The notes beneath the pieces are model-generated. The model was not told the DNA's origin and made no database searches. It was given only the letters and a program-made list of their open reading frames with translations. Both the position numbers and the translations under genes were made by a program. A stretch of 64,000 nt of DNA from CAVVYW01 sp963752605 (GTDB lineage: Bacteria > Actinomycetota > Thermoleophilia > Solirubrobacterales > 70-9). The DNA is taken from contig CAVVYW010000005.1 of NCBI GenBank assembly GCA_963752605.1, positions 186,001-250,000 on the forward strand, in the 5' to 3' direction. Of the stretch, positions 1 through 6,349 are shown piece after piece. Position 1 is the stretch's first letter, and the number at the start of each line of letters is the position of its first letter.

Positions 1-2
1 TG

Positions 3-1100
3 GAGGCGGGCCGGGAGGAGGGCCTGAACGAGGCCTTGATCGACCGGCTGACGCTCACCGAGGAGCGGGTCGCCGAGATGGCGGCGGGTGTGCGCGAGAT
101 CGTGGAGCTCGAGGACCCGGTCGGCGAGGTGGTCGAGAGCTGGACGCTCAGGAACGGGCTGGAGGCCAGCAAGCGGCGCGTGCCCATCGGGGTGATCGGG
201 ATCGTCTACGAGGCGCGGCCGAACGTGACGATCGACGCGGCCGCGCTCTGCCTGAAGAGCGGCAACGCGGTGGTGCTGCGCGGCTCCAGCAGCGCCGAGA
301 CCTCGAATTCGGCGCTGGCCGGGATCGTGGCGGAGTCGCTTGCCGCGGTGGGCCTGCCGGAGGCGGCGGTCTCGCTACTCGCGGGCGGGGGCCACGAGCA
401 GCTTCGCGAGCTGGCGGAGCAGGAGGACCTGGTGGACCTGATCATTCCCCGCGGCGGTGAGGGGCTGAAGCACGCACTGAAGGAGGTCGCGAAGGTGCCC
501 GTGATGTACGCGGCCGCCGGGAACTGCCACGTCTACGTGCACGAGGACGCGGACCTGGGGATGGCTCAGCGGATCGCCTACAACGCGAAGGTGCAGCGGC
601 CCGGCGTCTGCAACGCGGCTGAGACTTTGCTGGTGCACGAGAGCGTCGCCCGGGAGCTGCTGCCGCAGCTGCTCGATCAGCTTGCGGAGGCCGGCGTGGA
701 GCTGGTGGGCGACGAGCGCGCGCAGGATGCGGCGAAGCCGGTGTTGGTGGACGAGGCGACGCCGGAGGACTGGGACACCGAGTACCTCGGGATGAAGATG
801 GCCGTCGGCGTGATTGATTCGCTCGCCGGCGCGATCGATCACGTCAACGCGCACGGCACCGGTCACTCCGAGGCGATCGTCACCGCCTCACCCGCGGCGG
901 CGGAGGAGTTCACCGGCGCGGTGGATGCGGCTGCGGTCTATGTCAATGCCTCGACGCGCTTCACGGACGGATACGAGTTCGGGATGGGTGCCGAGATCGG
1001 CAACTCCACCCAGAAGCTGCACGCCCGCGGGCCCATCGGCCTGCGGGAGCTGACGACCACCAAGTACGTCGTCCACGGCAGCGGGCAGATCAGGGAGTAG
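3..1100 (+). CDS. proA: gamma-glutamyl phosphate reductase (5' partial)
   Basis: Second enzyme of proline synthesis: NADPH-dependent reduction of gamma-glutamyl phosphate to glutamate semialdehyde, in the cytosol. The frame is open from the first bases of the window, so the start lies upstream; about 365 codons are visible against roughly 415 for the family. The catalytic-cysteine segment RPGVCNAAETLLVH (Cys codon near 609) and the nucleotide-fold segment VYEARPNVTIDAA are present. It ends about 30 bp before nadD on the same strand and may be cotranscribed with it. Identification is secure; only the N-terminus is missing. Confidence 0.95.
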   Translation, partial: EAGREEGLNEALIDRLTLTEERVAEMAAGVREIVELEDPVGEVVESWTLRNGLEASKRRVPIGVIGIVYEARPNVTIDAAALCLKSGNAVVLRGSSSAETSNSALAGIVAESLAAVGLPEAAVSLLAGGGHEQLRELAEQEDLVDLIIPRGGEGLKHALKEVAKVPVMYAAAGNCHVYVHEDADLGMAQRIAYNAKVQRPGVCNAAETLLVHESVARELLPQLLDQLAEAGVELVGDERAQDAAKPVLVDEATPEDWDTEYLGMKMAVGVIDSLAGAIDHVNAHGTGHSEAIVTASPAAAEEFTGAVDAAAVYVNASTRFTDGYEFGMGAEIGNSTQKLHARGPIGLRELTTTKYVVHGSGQIRE

Positions 1101-1130
1101 GGCGGTTCACGTCAGTCGGGCAAGGCGCTG

Positions 1131-1730
1131 ATGGCGGGTCGGCTGGGAGTGCTGGGCGGGGCGTTCAACCCGCCTCACGTCGGGCACCTGCTGCTCGCCC
1201 AGGAGGCGCGGTGGCAGCTGAAGCTCGAGAGGGTGCTGCTGATGGTCACCGGCGAGGCGCCGCACAAGGAGATAGAGAGCGATCCGGGCGGGGAGGTGCG
1301 ACTGGAGATGGCCACCCGGGCTGCGGGTGATGAAGAGGCCGTGGAGGCCTCGCCGCTCGAGGTCGAGCGGGAGGGTCCCTCCTACGCCCACCGGACGCTG
1401 GAGCTGCTGGCGGAGGAGGAGCCGGGGCGCGAGTTGTTCTTCCTGCTCGGCGCGGACATGGCGGCCTCGCTGGAGAGCTGGGAGAAGCCGGAGCGGGTGC
1501 TCGAGCTGGCGAAGCTGGCGGTGGTCCCACGACAGGACATCGAGATGGAGGCGGTCGACTCGACGCTGGAGCGGCTTGGTGCCGCCGATCGGGCAGAGAT
1601 AATCCAGATGCCACTGTGCGGAGTGTCCTCCACCATGATCAGGGAGCGGGTGCGGCGGGGCCGGCCGTTGCGCCATCTGGTTCCCGAGAAGGTGGAGGAG
1701 CTGATCGCGGAGCGGGAGCTGTACCGGTGA
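1131..1730 (+). CDS. nadD: nicotinate-nucleotide adenylyltransferase
   Basis: Transfers AMP from ATP to nicotinic acid mononucleotide to give deamido-NAD in NAD synthesis. The N-terminus has the nucleotidyltransferase signature GGAFNPPHVGH (residues 9-19), and the C-terminal part has the second ATP-binding motif SSTMIRERV. The 199-residue length is normal for bacterial NadD. Its TGA overlaps the ATG of rsfS (bases TGATG), so the two are translationally coupled, a common actinobacterial arrangement. Confidence 0.96.
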   Translation: MAGRLGVLGGAFNPPHVGHLLLAQEARWQLKLERVLLMVTGEAPHKEIESDPGGEVRLEMATRAAGDEEAVEASPLEVEREGPSYAHRTLELLAEEEPGRELFFLLGADMAASLESWEKPERVLELAKLAVVPRQDIEMEAVDSTLERLGAADRAEIIQMPLCGVSSTMIRERVRRGRPLRHLVPEKVEELIAERELYR

Positions 1731-2104
1731 TGGCGGCGGCCGAGGCGGAGCGGGACTCGGAGGGGCTGGTGCGGCGGATCGCCGGGATCGCCGACGACAA
1801 GAAGGCGGGCGACCTGGTGGCGCTCGACGTCCGCTCGCTGGTCGGGTACACCGACTACCTGGTGATCTGCACGGCCCGCAACGAGCGGCAGGCGAAGGCG
1901 ATTCACGACGAGGTCTACCACCAGCTGAAGCGGGAGGGCCTGCTGCCGGCGCGGGTGGAGGGAGAGCGGGAGGCGGAGTGGATCCTGATGGACTACCTCG
2001 ACGCCATCCTGCACGTGTTCACGCCTGAGATGCGCGAGCGCTACCGGCTCGAGGTCCTCTGGGGGGAGGCCAAGCGGCTCGAGGTCCCCTCGGCCGCCGC
2101 GTAG
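1730..2104 (+). CDS. rsfS: ribosomal silencing factor RsfS
   Basis: Binds ribosomal protein L14 on the 50S subunit and blocks subunit joining when nutrients are scarce. The 124-residue product has the conserved segments YTDYLVICTARNERQ and WILMDYLDAILHVF typical of the RsfS/Iojap family. The start is the ATG that overlaps the nadD stop; the longer open frame upstream lies inside nadD and is not needed. The nadD-rsfS pairing supports the call. Confidence 0.95.
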   Translation: MAAAEAERDSEGLVRRIAGIADDKKAGDLVALDVRSLVGYTDYLVICTARNERQAKAIHDEVYHQLKREGLLPARVEGEREAEWILMDYLDAILHVFTPEMRERYRLEVLWGEAKRLEVPSAAA

Positions 2105-2138
2105 CGCCGCGTCGCGCTTAGCCGTCCGGGGCCGGGCA

Positions 2139-2144
2139 TACGCT
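2139..2144 (+). promoter_or_regulatory. -10 element TACGCT
   Basis: TACGCT ends 7 nt before the GTG at 2152, with no Shine-Dalgarno between; a leaderless transcript is inferred. Confidence 0.55.
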
Positions 2145-2151
2145 GCGGGTC

Positions 2152-2874
2152 GTGGCGGATCGCTTCAGGCGCGCGCTGGGCGGCTACGACCGAGCACAGG
2201 TGGATGACGCCATCGATGCGCGAGACGCGCGGCTGACCCGGCTGGAGGCGGAGGCGCAGCGGCTCGCGGAGAGGGTGGTCGAGCGGGAGAAGAAGCTGCA
2301 GGAGGCGCTGGGGCGGCTCGGGGAGGACGCGGAGAACATGTTCACGTCGGGCACGGTCTCGGCGCTGACCAAGGGGCTCGAGGAGATCTATGCGACCGCG
2401 CGGCGGCAGGCGACGCGGATCCGGATGAAGGCGCTCGATGACGCGGTGCAGATGGCGGAGCGGGTGACCGAGCTGACGCGGCTTCGGGACGACCTGACGG
2501 CGCGGGTGGGGGAGCTGGCGGACAAGGCGGGAATCAAGCTGGGTGGGGAGGACCGGGCGCCCGTCGGGACGGAGCCCGTGCAGCCGTTCGCCGGCGTCTA
2601 CGAGGGCGAGGTGGAGGTCGAGGTCGGCCCGATCGCCGACTTCGGGCAGCTGGCCGGGTTCGAGGACGCCGCGTCGGGCATCGACGGGGCGTCGAAGATC
2701 CGCGTCCGGCGGTTCGCCGACCGGCGCGCCACGGTCTCGATGAACCTCGACTCGCCGGTGGAGCTGCTGCGGGAGCTGGAGGAGCGGGCGCCCTTCGAGT
2801 TCAAGGTGCGCGACACGCGCTCGGACCAGCTCATCCTCGACGTCGACGACGACGGCGAGCACCGCGCCGCTTAG
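2152..2874 (+). CDS. DivIVA-like coiled-coil protein with an unknown C-terminal domain
   Basis: A 240-residue acidic protein. Residues 1-35 (FRRALGGYDRAQVDDAI) resemble the membrane-binding DivIVA N-terminus. They are followed by a coiled coil (about 25-70), a helical region to about 130, an acidic linker, and a C-terminal alpha/beta-looking domain (about 175-235) containing RRFADRRATVSMNLDSP and SDQLILDVDDD, which I do not recognise. The start is the GTG after a good leaderless -10. A role at the pole, septum or cell envelope is inferred only from the DivIVA-like N-terminus. It could also be an unrelated coiled-coil scaffold. Confidence 0.7.
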   Translation: MADRFRRALGGYDRAQVDDAIDARDARLTRLEAEAQRLAERVVEREKKLQEALGRLGEDAENMFTSGTVSALTKGLEEIYATARRQATRIRMKALDDAVQMAERVTELTRLRDDLTARVGELADKAGIKLGGEDRAPVGTEPVQPFAGVYEGEVEVEVGPIADFGQLAGFEDAASGIDGASKIRVRRFADRRATVSMNLDSPVELLRELEERAPFEFKVRDTRSDQLILDVDDDGEHRAA

Positions 2875-2991
2875 CCCTTCCGCGGCTTTACAGAATTGAC
2901 TCGGTTTTGTGTGCGCCTCGCGCGCCTGCTGTGAGCCGTGCGTGCGCTTCCTCCCTAGCGGTATCCGGCGATGCTCGGATCATCTGTTGCG

Positions 2992-3642
2992 ATGAACTCG
3001 AACCAGAAGGGCGATATCGCTGAAGCTGAGATCGCCGCGGCTGCGATCCGTGCCGGATGCATCGTGCTCCGACCGTTGACCGATCATCCGCCTTACGATC
3101 TCGCGCTGGAGGCGGGCGGCGTCATGCTGAGGGTCCAGTGCAAATGGGCGCCGCTCAAGAACGACGTGATTGAGATCCGCCTTCGTCGGTGCAGCCATAG
3201 CCCGACCCGAGGGTATGTCCGGTCCGGGTACACCCCGGAAGAGATCGATGCGATCGCTGTCTACTGCGACGGCCTTGACCAGTGCTTCTTGGTCCCGATC
3301 GGAGCCCTGCGCGGTCAGGAATGGCTGTCGTTGCGGGTTGCATCGCCGAGGAATGGCCAAAGGGCGGCGATACACTTTGCGGCCGAGTACGAACTCCCTG
3401 GGGCCATAGCTCAGTTGGGAGAGCGCGTGCATGGCATGCACGAGGTCGCCGGTTCGAGCCCGGCTGGCTCCACTGCTTCTCCTCCTTCTATGGGTGTTCA
3501 GGTGGGGGCGAACCGCTTCCGCGAACACTTCGGCTACTGGATGGAACGTGCCGCCGCCGGCGAGGAGATCCTGATCACCCGCCGAGGCCGCCGGTACGCG
3601 CGGCTCGGACCCGCGGATCCGGTCCTCGCCGTCGAGGGCTAG
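2992..3642 (+). CDS. PD-(D/E)XK homing-type endonuclease reading through tRNA-Ala into a Phd-like tail
   Basis: Continuous 216-codon frame. Residues 1-136 form a small PD-(D/E)XK nuclease of the QxK subtype: Glu11 (in QKGDIAEAEI), Asp36 (in PPYDLAL), Gln49 and Lys51 (in RVQCKW), an arrangement I associate with the cyanobacterial homing enzyme I-Ssp6803I. From codon 137 (base 3400) the frame is the tRNA-Ala gene in sense, giving GAIAQLGERVHGMHEVAG..., and after it a 50-residue Phd/YefM-like segment. There is no stop between nuclease and tRNA. An upstream in-frame ATG (2971) is possible, but 2992 gives the usual short N-terminus. Whether the full fusion is ever made is unknown, because tRNA processing would cut the mRNA at codon 137. 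Confidence 0.7.
   Translation: MNSNQKGDIAEAEIAAAAIRAGCIVLRPLTDHPPYDLALEAGGVMLRVQCKWAPLKNDVIEIRLRRCSHSPTRGYVRSGYTPEEIDAIAVYCDGLDQCFLVPIGALRGQEWLSLRVASPRNGQRAAIHFAAEYELPGAIAQLGERVHGMHEVAGSSPAGSTASPPSMGVQVGANRFREHFGYWMERAAAGEEILITRRGRRYARLGPADPVLAVEG
3371..3376 (+). promoter_or_regulatory. probable -10 element of the tRNA-Ala gene
   Basis: TACACT lies 23 nt before the first tRNA base, inside the last nuclease codons, so the tRNA promoter is probably embedded in the endonuclease frame. Confidence 0.45.
3400..3472 (+). tRNA. tRNA-Ala (anticodon GGC)
   Basis: A complete 73-nt cloverleaf can be drawn by eye. The acceptor GGGGCCA pairs with TGGCTCC and includes the G3-U70 pair that identifies alanine tRNAs. 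The D stem is GCTC/GAGC, the anticodon stem CGTGC/GCACG has loop ATGGCAT (anticodon GGC), and the T stem is GCCGG/CCGGC with loop TTCGAGC. The discriminator is A and no CCA is encoded. There is no intron. The 5' end coincides with a codon boundary of the overlapping endonuclease frame. Confidence 0.97.
3490..3642 (+). CDS. short Phd/YefM-like antitoxin segment
   Basis: In frame with the endonuclease but able to start at its own ATG, 17 bp after the tRNA, giving 50 residues. The pattern VGANRFREHFGYWMERAAAGEEILITRRGRRYARL matches the Phd/YefM N-terminal DNA-binding fold: a helix, then G-E-E-I-x-I-T-R-x-G-R-x-x-A-R-L. The usual C-terminal toxin-binding helix is almost absent and no toxin gene adjoins it; the next gene is convergent and overlaps its stop by four bases. 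It may be an orphan antitoxin, a repressor, or a fossil. Confidence 0.5.
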   Translation: MGVQVGANRFREHFGYWMERAAAGEEILITRRGRRYARLGPADPVLAVEG

Positions 3643-4304
3643 CCGCGGGCCAGCTCGCGCGCCCGGTCGAACGCCGGTCGGGCGCTCTCGGGCAAGCGGC
3701 GGCGCACCCGGCGGGCGCCGCCAGAGAAGTTGATGTTGGCCACCGTGCCGAAGCCTTCCTCGTCCTCTCGCAGCGCCAACAGCAGGTGCGCCACCCGGTC
3801 GCCCGCGGGCAGGTCGCCGACCTCCGAGACCCGCACGCAGTGGCAGTAGACCCGGCGCCCGCCGGGCCGCACCAGGATCGCCCCCTCCTCGCCGACCAGC
3901 CAAACGCCCAGCAGCCCGCGCTGGAGCGCCAGCCCGGTCTCGCGCAGCAGGTCCCGCTCCTCGTGGCCGACCAGGTCGCCGAGCAGCCCAAGCGCGACGT
4001 CCTGCGCGTGCCCATCCACGTCCTCCGAGTTGGCCGCGCTCCGCTCGCTGCCGATCGGCACCACCGACCTAGCCCCCCGCCGCGCCTGCATGTGGATCAC
4101 CGCCGCCCCGTGCCCGAACCAGAACGCGGCCGCCGGGAACGCCAGCGGCTCGAGCCAGATCAGCAGGGCGGCCGGCCCCGCAAAGGTGAGCACCACGCCG
4201 CTCGTCCACAGCGTCCAGCGCCGGCCGTCCCGGCGAAGCCTCTGCTCATTGGTCCGCCGCCGCCACGGGATCGCAGCGGCCTCGGCCAACCCGCCGGCTT
4301 CCAT
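3639..4304 (-). CDS. hypothetical protein with two membrane segments
   Basis: 221 residues. A basic N-terminal region (RRRTNEQRLRRDGRR) precedes two hydrophobic segments (about residues 33-68), followed by a cytosolic domain of about 140 residues ending in ARRVRRRLPESARPAFDRA. I do not recognise the family. It starts 2 bp after the stop of the gene at 4307-4531 and is probably coupled to it. Its stop overlaps the end of the convergent Phd-like frame. Confidence 0.6.
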   Translation of the reverse strand: MEAGGLAEAAAIPWRRRTNEQRLRRDGRRWTLWTSGVVLTFAGPAALLIWLEPLAFPAAAFWFGHGAAVIHMQARRGARSVVPIGSERSAANSEDVDGHAQDVALGLLGDLVGHEERDLLRETGLALQRGLLGVWLVGEEGAILVRPGGRRVYCHCVRVSEVGDLPAGDRVAHLLLALREDEEGFGTVANINFSGGARRVRRRLPESARPAFDRARELARG

Positions 4305-4306
4305 CT

Positions 4307-4531
4307 CTAGCCGCCGGAAATGGGGCGGCGCATCACGACCAGCTCGGCGTCGAGCGGCAGCTCGCGCACCACCTCGGCCGTCCCGTCATCGCCGCTGGCG
4401 CTCGCCAGCATCCCCTCGTCCAGCTCGCGCCGGAAGGCCTCGATCGCGGCCTGCTCGGAGGCGGCGTCGCCGGAGGTCCAGCTCGCCAGCTCCGTGTGAC
4501 CGGTGCGGTCCAACCTGATCAGCCTCGACAT
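4307..4531 (-). CDS. small conserved hypothetical protein
   Basis: 74 residues beginning MSRLIRLDRTGHTELASW and ending LVVMRRPISGG; no known domain is recognised. The start is fixed by a strong Shine-Dalgarno (GGAGG) about 8 nt upstream, which makes the longer frame from 4621 unlikely. A TATAGT hexamer 34 nt upstream gives a short leader. It forms a two-gene unit with the membrane protein gene downstream. Confidence 0.65.
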   Translation of the reverse strand: MSRLIRLDRTGHTELASWTSGDAASEQAAIEAFRRELDEGMLASASGDDGTAEVVRELPLDAELVVMRRPISGG

Positions 4532-4565
4532 CCTGCTTCCTCCTTCCCTCTCCTCCGCGACATTG

Positions 4566-4571
4566 ACTATA
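4566..4571 (-). promoter_or_regulatory. -10 element TATAGT
   Basis: TATAGT on the minus strand, 34 nt before the Shine-Dalgarno-led ATG at 4531. Confidence 0.4.
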
Positions 4572-4590
4572 CGCGCCGGCTGAATGGGAA

Positions 4591-4596
4591 TATCCT
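4591..4596 (+). promoter_or_regulatory. -10 element TATCCT
   Basis: TATCCT on the plus strand, 27 nt before the ATG at 4624, back to back with the minus-strand promoter at 4566-4571. Confidence 0.4.
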
Positions 4597-4623
4597 GCTC
4601 GGGCAAGGGAAAAGGGGCCAAGG

Positions 4624-5292
4624 ATGGTTTCGCCGACAGCTTGGGACGTGGGAATTCGCCGCATCCTCATCGCAGGCTTGGCCGTGCTGACGGGGCTCGC
4701 ATGCGGGCTCGCCACGGACGCGGCCGACGCAAAGAAGAAAAAGAAGAGGACGCGCGCGGCGGGGATCTACGTCGGGACAACGAACCTCGTCGGATTCAAG
4801 ACCGTGCGATTCCGCCTGACCCCCCAGGGCGGCATCGTCGACTTCGCGGTCCCTGACCTTCAGCTGAGCTGCTCAGTCGAGAACCCAGACGGATCCACCA
4901 CGTTCTCACGGAAGCCCGACGCGCTCACGGCCCCCCCGATGTCGACCGGCGTCCCGGTCCCGGGCCGAAGGCTGCCGCTGGGCATGAGATTCCGTTACGA
5001 GGACCCGCTGCCGCCCCCGCCACCGACCTTCGGACCGCGGCCATCGCCGGGCTCGTCGCCGTATCGCGGGGTCTTCGTCACCGCCGAATCGACCGTGCTC
5101 AGGCCGAAGCCCTTCGCCGAGCCGCCGTTCGGCCCGGGCTTCAGCGGCAGGGCGAATCTGGCCACCTTCAGCAACACGCGGGGCGCATTCGGCACCGAGG
5201 AGTGCCACGCCTCCTCCACCCTCTGGGATCCGGGCGAGTTCCAGCCGGGGTTCGAGTGGAAGGCGGTGAGGCAGGGCCGGCGCAAGAAATAG
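4624..5292 (+). CDS. secreted protein with a polybasic block after the signal peptide
   Basis: 222 residues. An N-terminal signal peptide (IRRILIAGLAVLTGLACGLATDAADA) is followed at once by KKKKKRTRA and then a predicted beta-rich domain with a Pro-rich loop (DPLPPPPPTFGPRPSPGSS). The C-terminus is again basic (RQGRRKK). No enzymatic motif is visible. Two cysteines (in QLSCSV and EECHAS) could form a disulfide. It is SD-led (AAGG before ATG). It shares only the basic block with the secreted proteins at 13056 and 58893. Confidence 0.65.
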   Translation: MVSPTAWDVGIRRILIAGLAVLTGLACGLATDAADAKKKKKRTRAAGIYVGTTNLVGFKTVRFRLTPQGGIVDFAVPDLQLSCSVENPDGSTTFSRKPDALTAPPMSTGVPVPGRRLPLGMRFRYEDPLPPPPPTFGPRPSPGSSPYRGVFVTAESTVLRPKPFAEPPFGPGFSGRANLATFSNTRGAFGTEECHASSTLWDPGEFQPGFEWKAVRQGRRKK

Positions 5293-5346
5293 GCGCTTCC
5301 TGCCGCGAACGAACATACGCCGCCCCAGCCGCCAGACTGCGGCACC

Positions 5347-6336
5347 GTGGACCCTGACGAGCAGCGCACTGCGCGCGGCCCGATCTTGGTTGGCGGCACG
5401 GGCCGTTGCGGGACCCACGCCGTGGCCTCCCTCGTCGGCCGGAGCGGCCGGTACGCGCTCATCCCCGCCGAGCTGCGGCTGCACGCCTCCCGGGAGGCCC
5501 TGCCGGGGTTCGCCGACGGCGCGATCAGCCGCCCCCGCCTCGTCCACGCCCTGCTCACCCACTGGTGGCGGCACCGGCCGCCCTGGGATCCCTCCTCGGT
5601 GCGAGGGACCCATCGCATCGCGCCGCGCCACCGCTACGTCCGTGCGGTCGCCCGGCTGGCCGCGAGCCCTCCCGGCGCTGACCGCTTCGCCATCTCCCGC
5701 CGCCTCGTCAGCGGCCTGCTCGACCCACCGGCGCCGGGCCCGGGCGCCTGGGTCGAGAAGTCGCCGGACAACTGCGCCTCCGCCGGCTTCCTCCAGCGGC
5801 TCTTTCCCGGGTTGCGCCTGATCCATGTCATCCGCGACGGCCGTGACGTCGCGTGCTCGTTCATGCGGGTCCCGTGGGCGCCTGACGACTTCCAATCCGC
5901 CCTGGCCCTCTGGGAGCGGCGCCTGCTCCGGGCCCACCGGGGCACGCTCCACCTGCCAGAGGCGCAGGTCCATCGGATGCTGCTGGAGGACCTCGTCGCG
6001 CGGGACCGCGAGCGTAGCTACGCGTCCCTGCTCGAGTTCCTCGAGCTCCCGGACGCGCCCGCCCAGCGGTCCTTCTTCGACCGCGAGCTGACCGCGCCCC
6101 GCGCCGGTATCGGCCGCTGGCGCTCCGACCTCGACTCCGCCGAACAGGCCCGAGCGCAATCGCTCTACCTGGACGCGCTGGAGCGCCTCGATGTCGCGGG
6201 CGTCCACCCGCTTCCCCCCGCGGATCAGCCGGCCACCGAGCTCTCCCCAGCGGTGACCGACCGACCCGTCTCGACGATCGATCCCTGGGCGGCGACCACC
6301 GGCAAGGGCCGAGGCCGGCCGGTGCCTTCTTTCTAG
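5347..6336 (+). CDS. sulfotransferase family protein
   Basis: 329 residues. Residues 12-24 carry the PAPS-binding loop VGGTGRCGTHAVA, and residues about 157-172 (LIHVIRDGRDVACSFM) the 3'-phosphate-binding motif with RDGRD. The WVEKSPDNC segment also fits bacterial sulfotransferase_3 proteins. The likely role is transfer of sulfate from PAPS to an unknown acceptor such as a glycan or lipid. It starts at GTG. The C-terminal 45 residues are Pro/Thr-rich and probably disordered. Its TAG stop doubles as the start of the TAGACT hexamer before leuS. Confidence 0.85.
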   Translation: MDPDEQRTARGPILVGGTGRCGTHAVASLVGRSGRYALIPAELRLHASREALPGFADGAISRPRLVHALLTHWWRHRPPWDPSSVRGTHRIAPRHRYVRAVARLAASPPGADRFAISRRLVSGLLDPPAPGPGAWVEKSPDNCASAGFLQRLFPGLRLIHVIRDGRDVACSFMRVPWAPDDFQSALALWERRLLRAHRGTLHLPEAQVHRMLLEDLVARDRERSYASLLEFLELPDAPAQRSFFDRELTAPRAGIGRWRSDLDSAEQARAQSLYLDALERLDVAGVHPLPPADQPATELSPAVTDRPVSTIDPWAATTGKGRGRPVPSF

Positions 6337-6339
6337 ACT
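6334..6339 (+). promoter_or_regulatory. -10 element TAGACT built on a stop codon
   Basis: TAGACT begins with the sulfotransferase stop codon and ends 10 nt before the leuS ATG. Confidence 0.45.
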
Positions 6340-6349
6340 CAGCCACGCA

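Noticed and set aside
2896..2901. TTGACT as a -35 box for the endonuclease gene
   Set aside because: No acceptable -10 lies 16-18 bp downstream.
3400..3472. tRNA attachment site of an integrated element
   Set aside because: No second copy of the tRNA 3' end and no integrase gene is present in the window.
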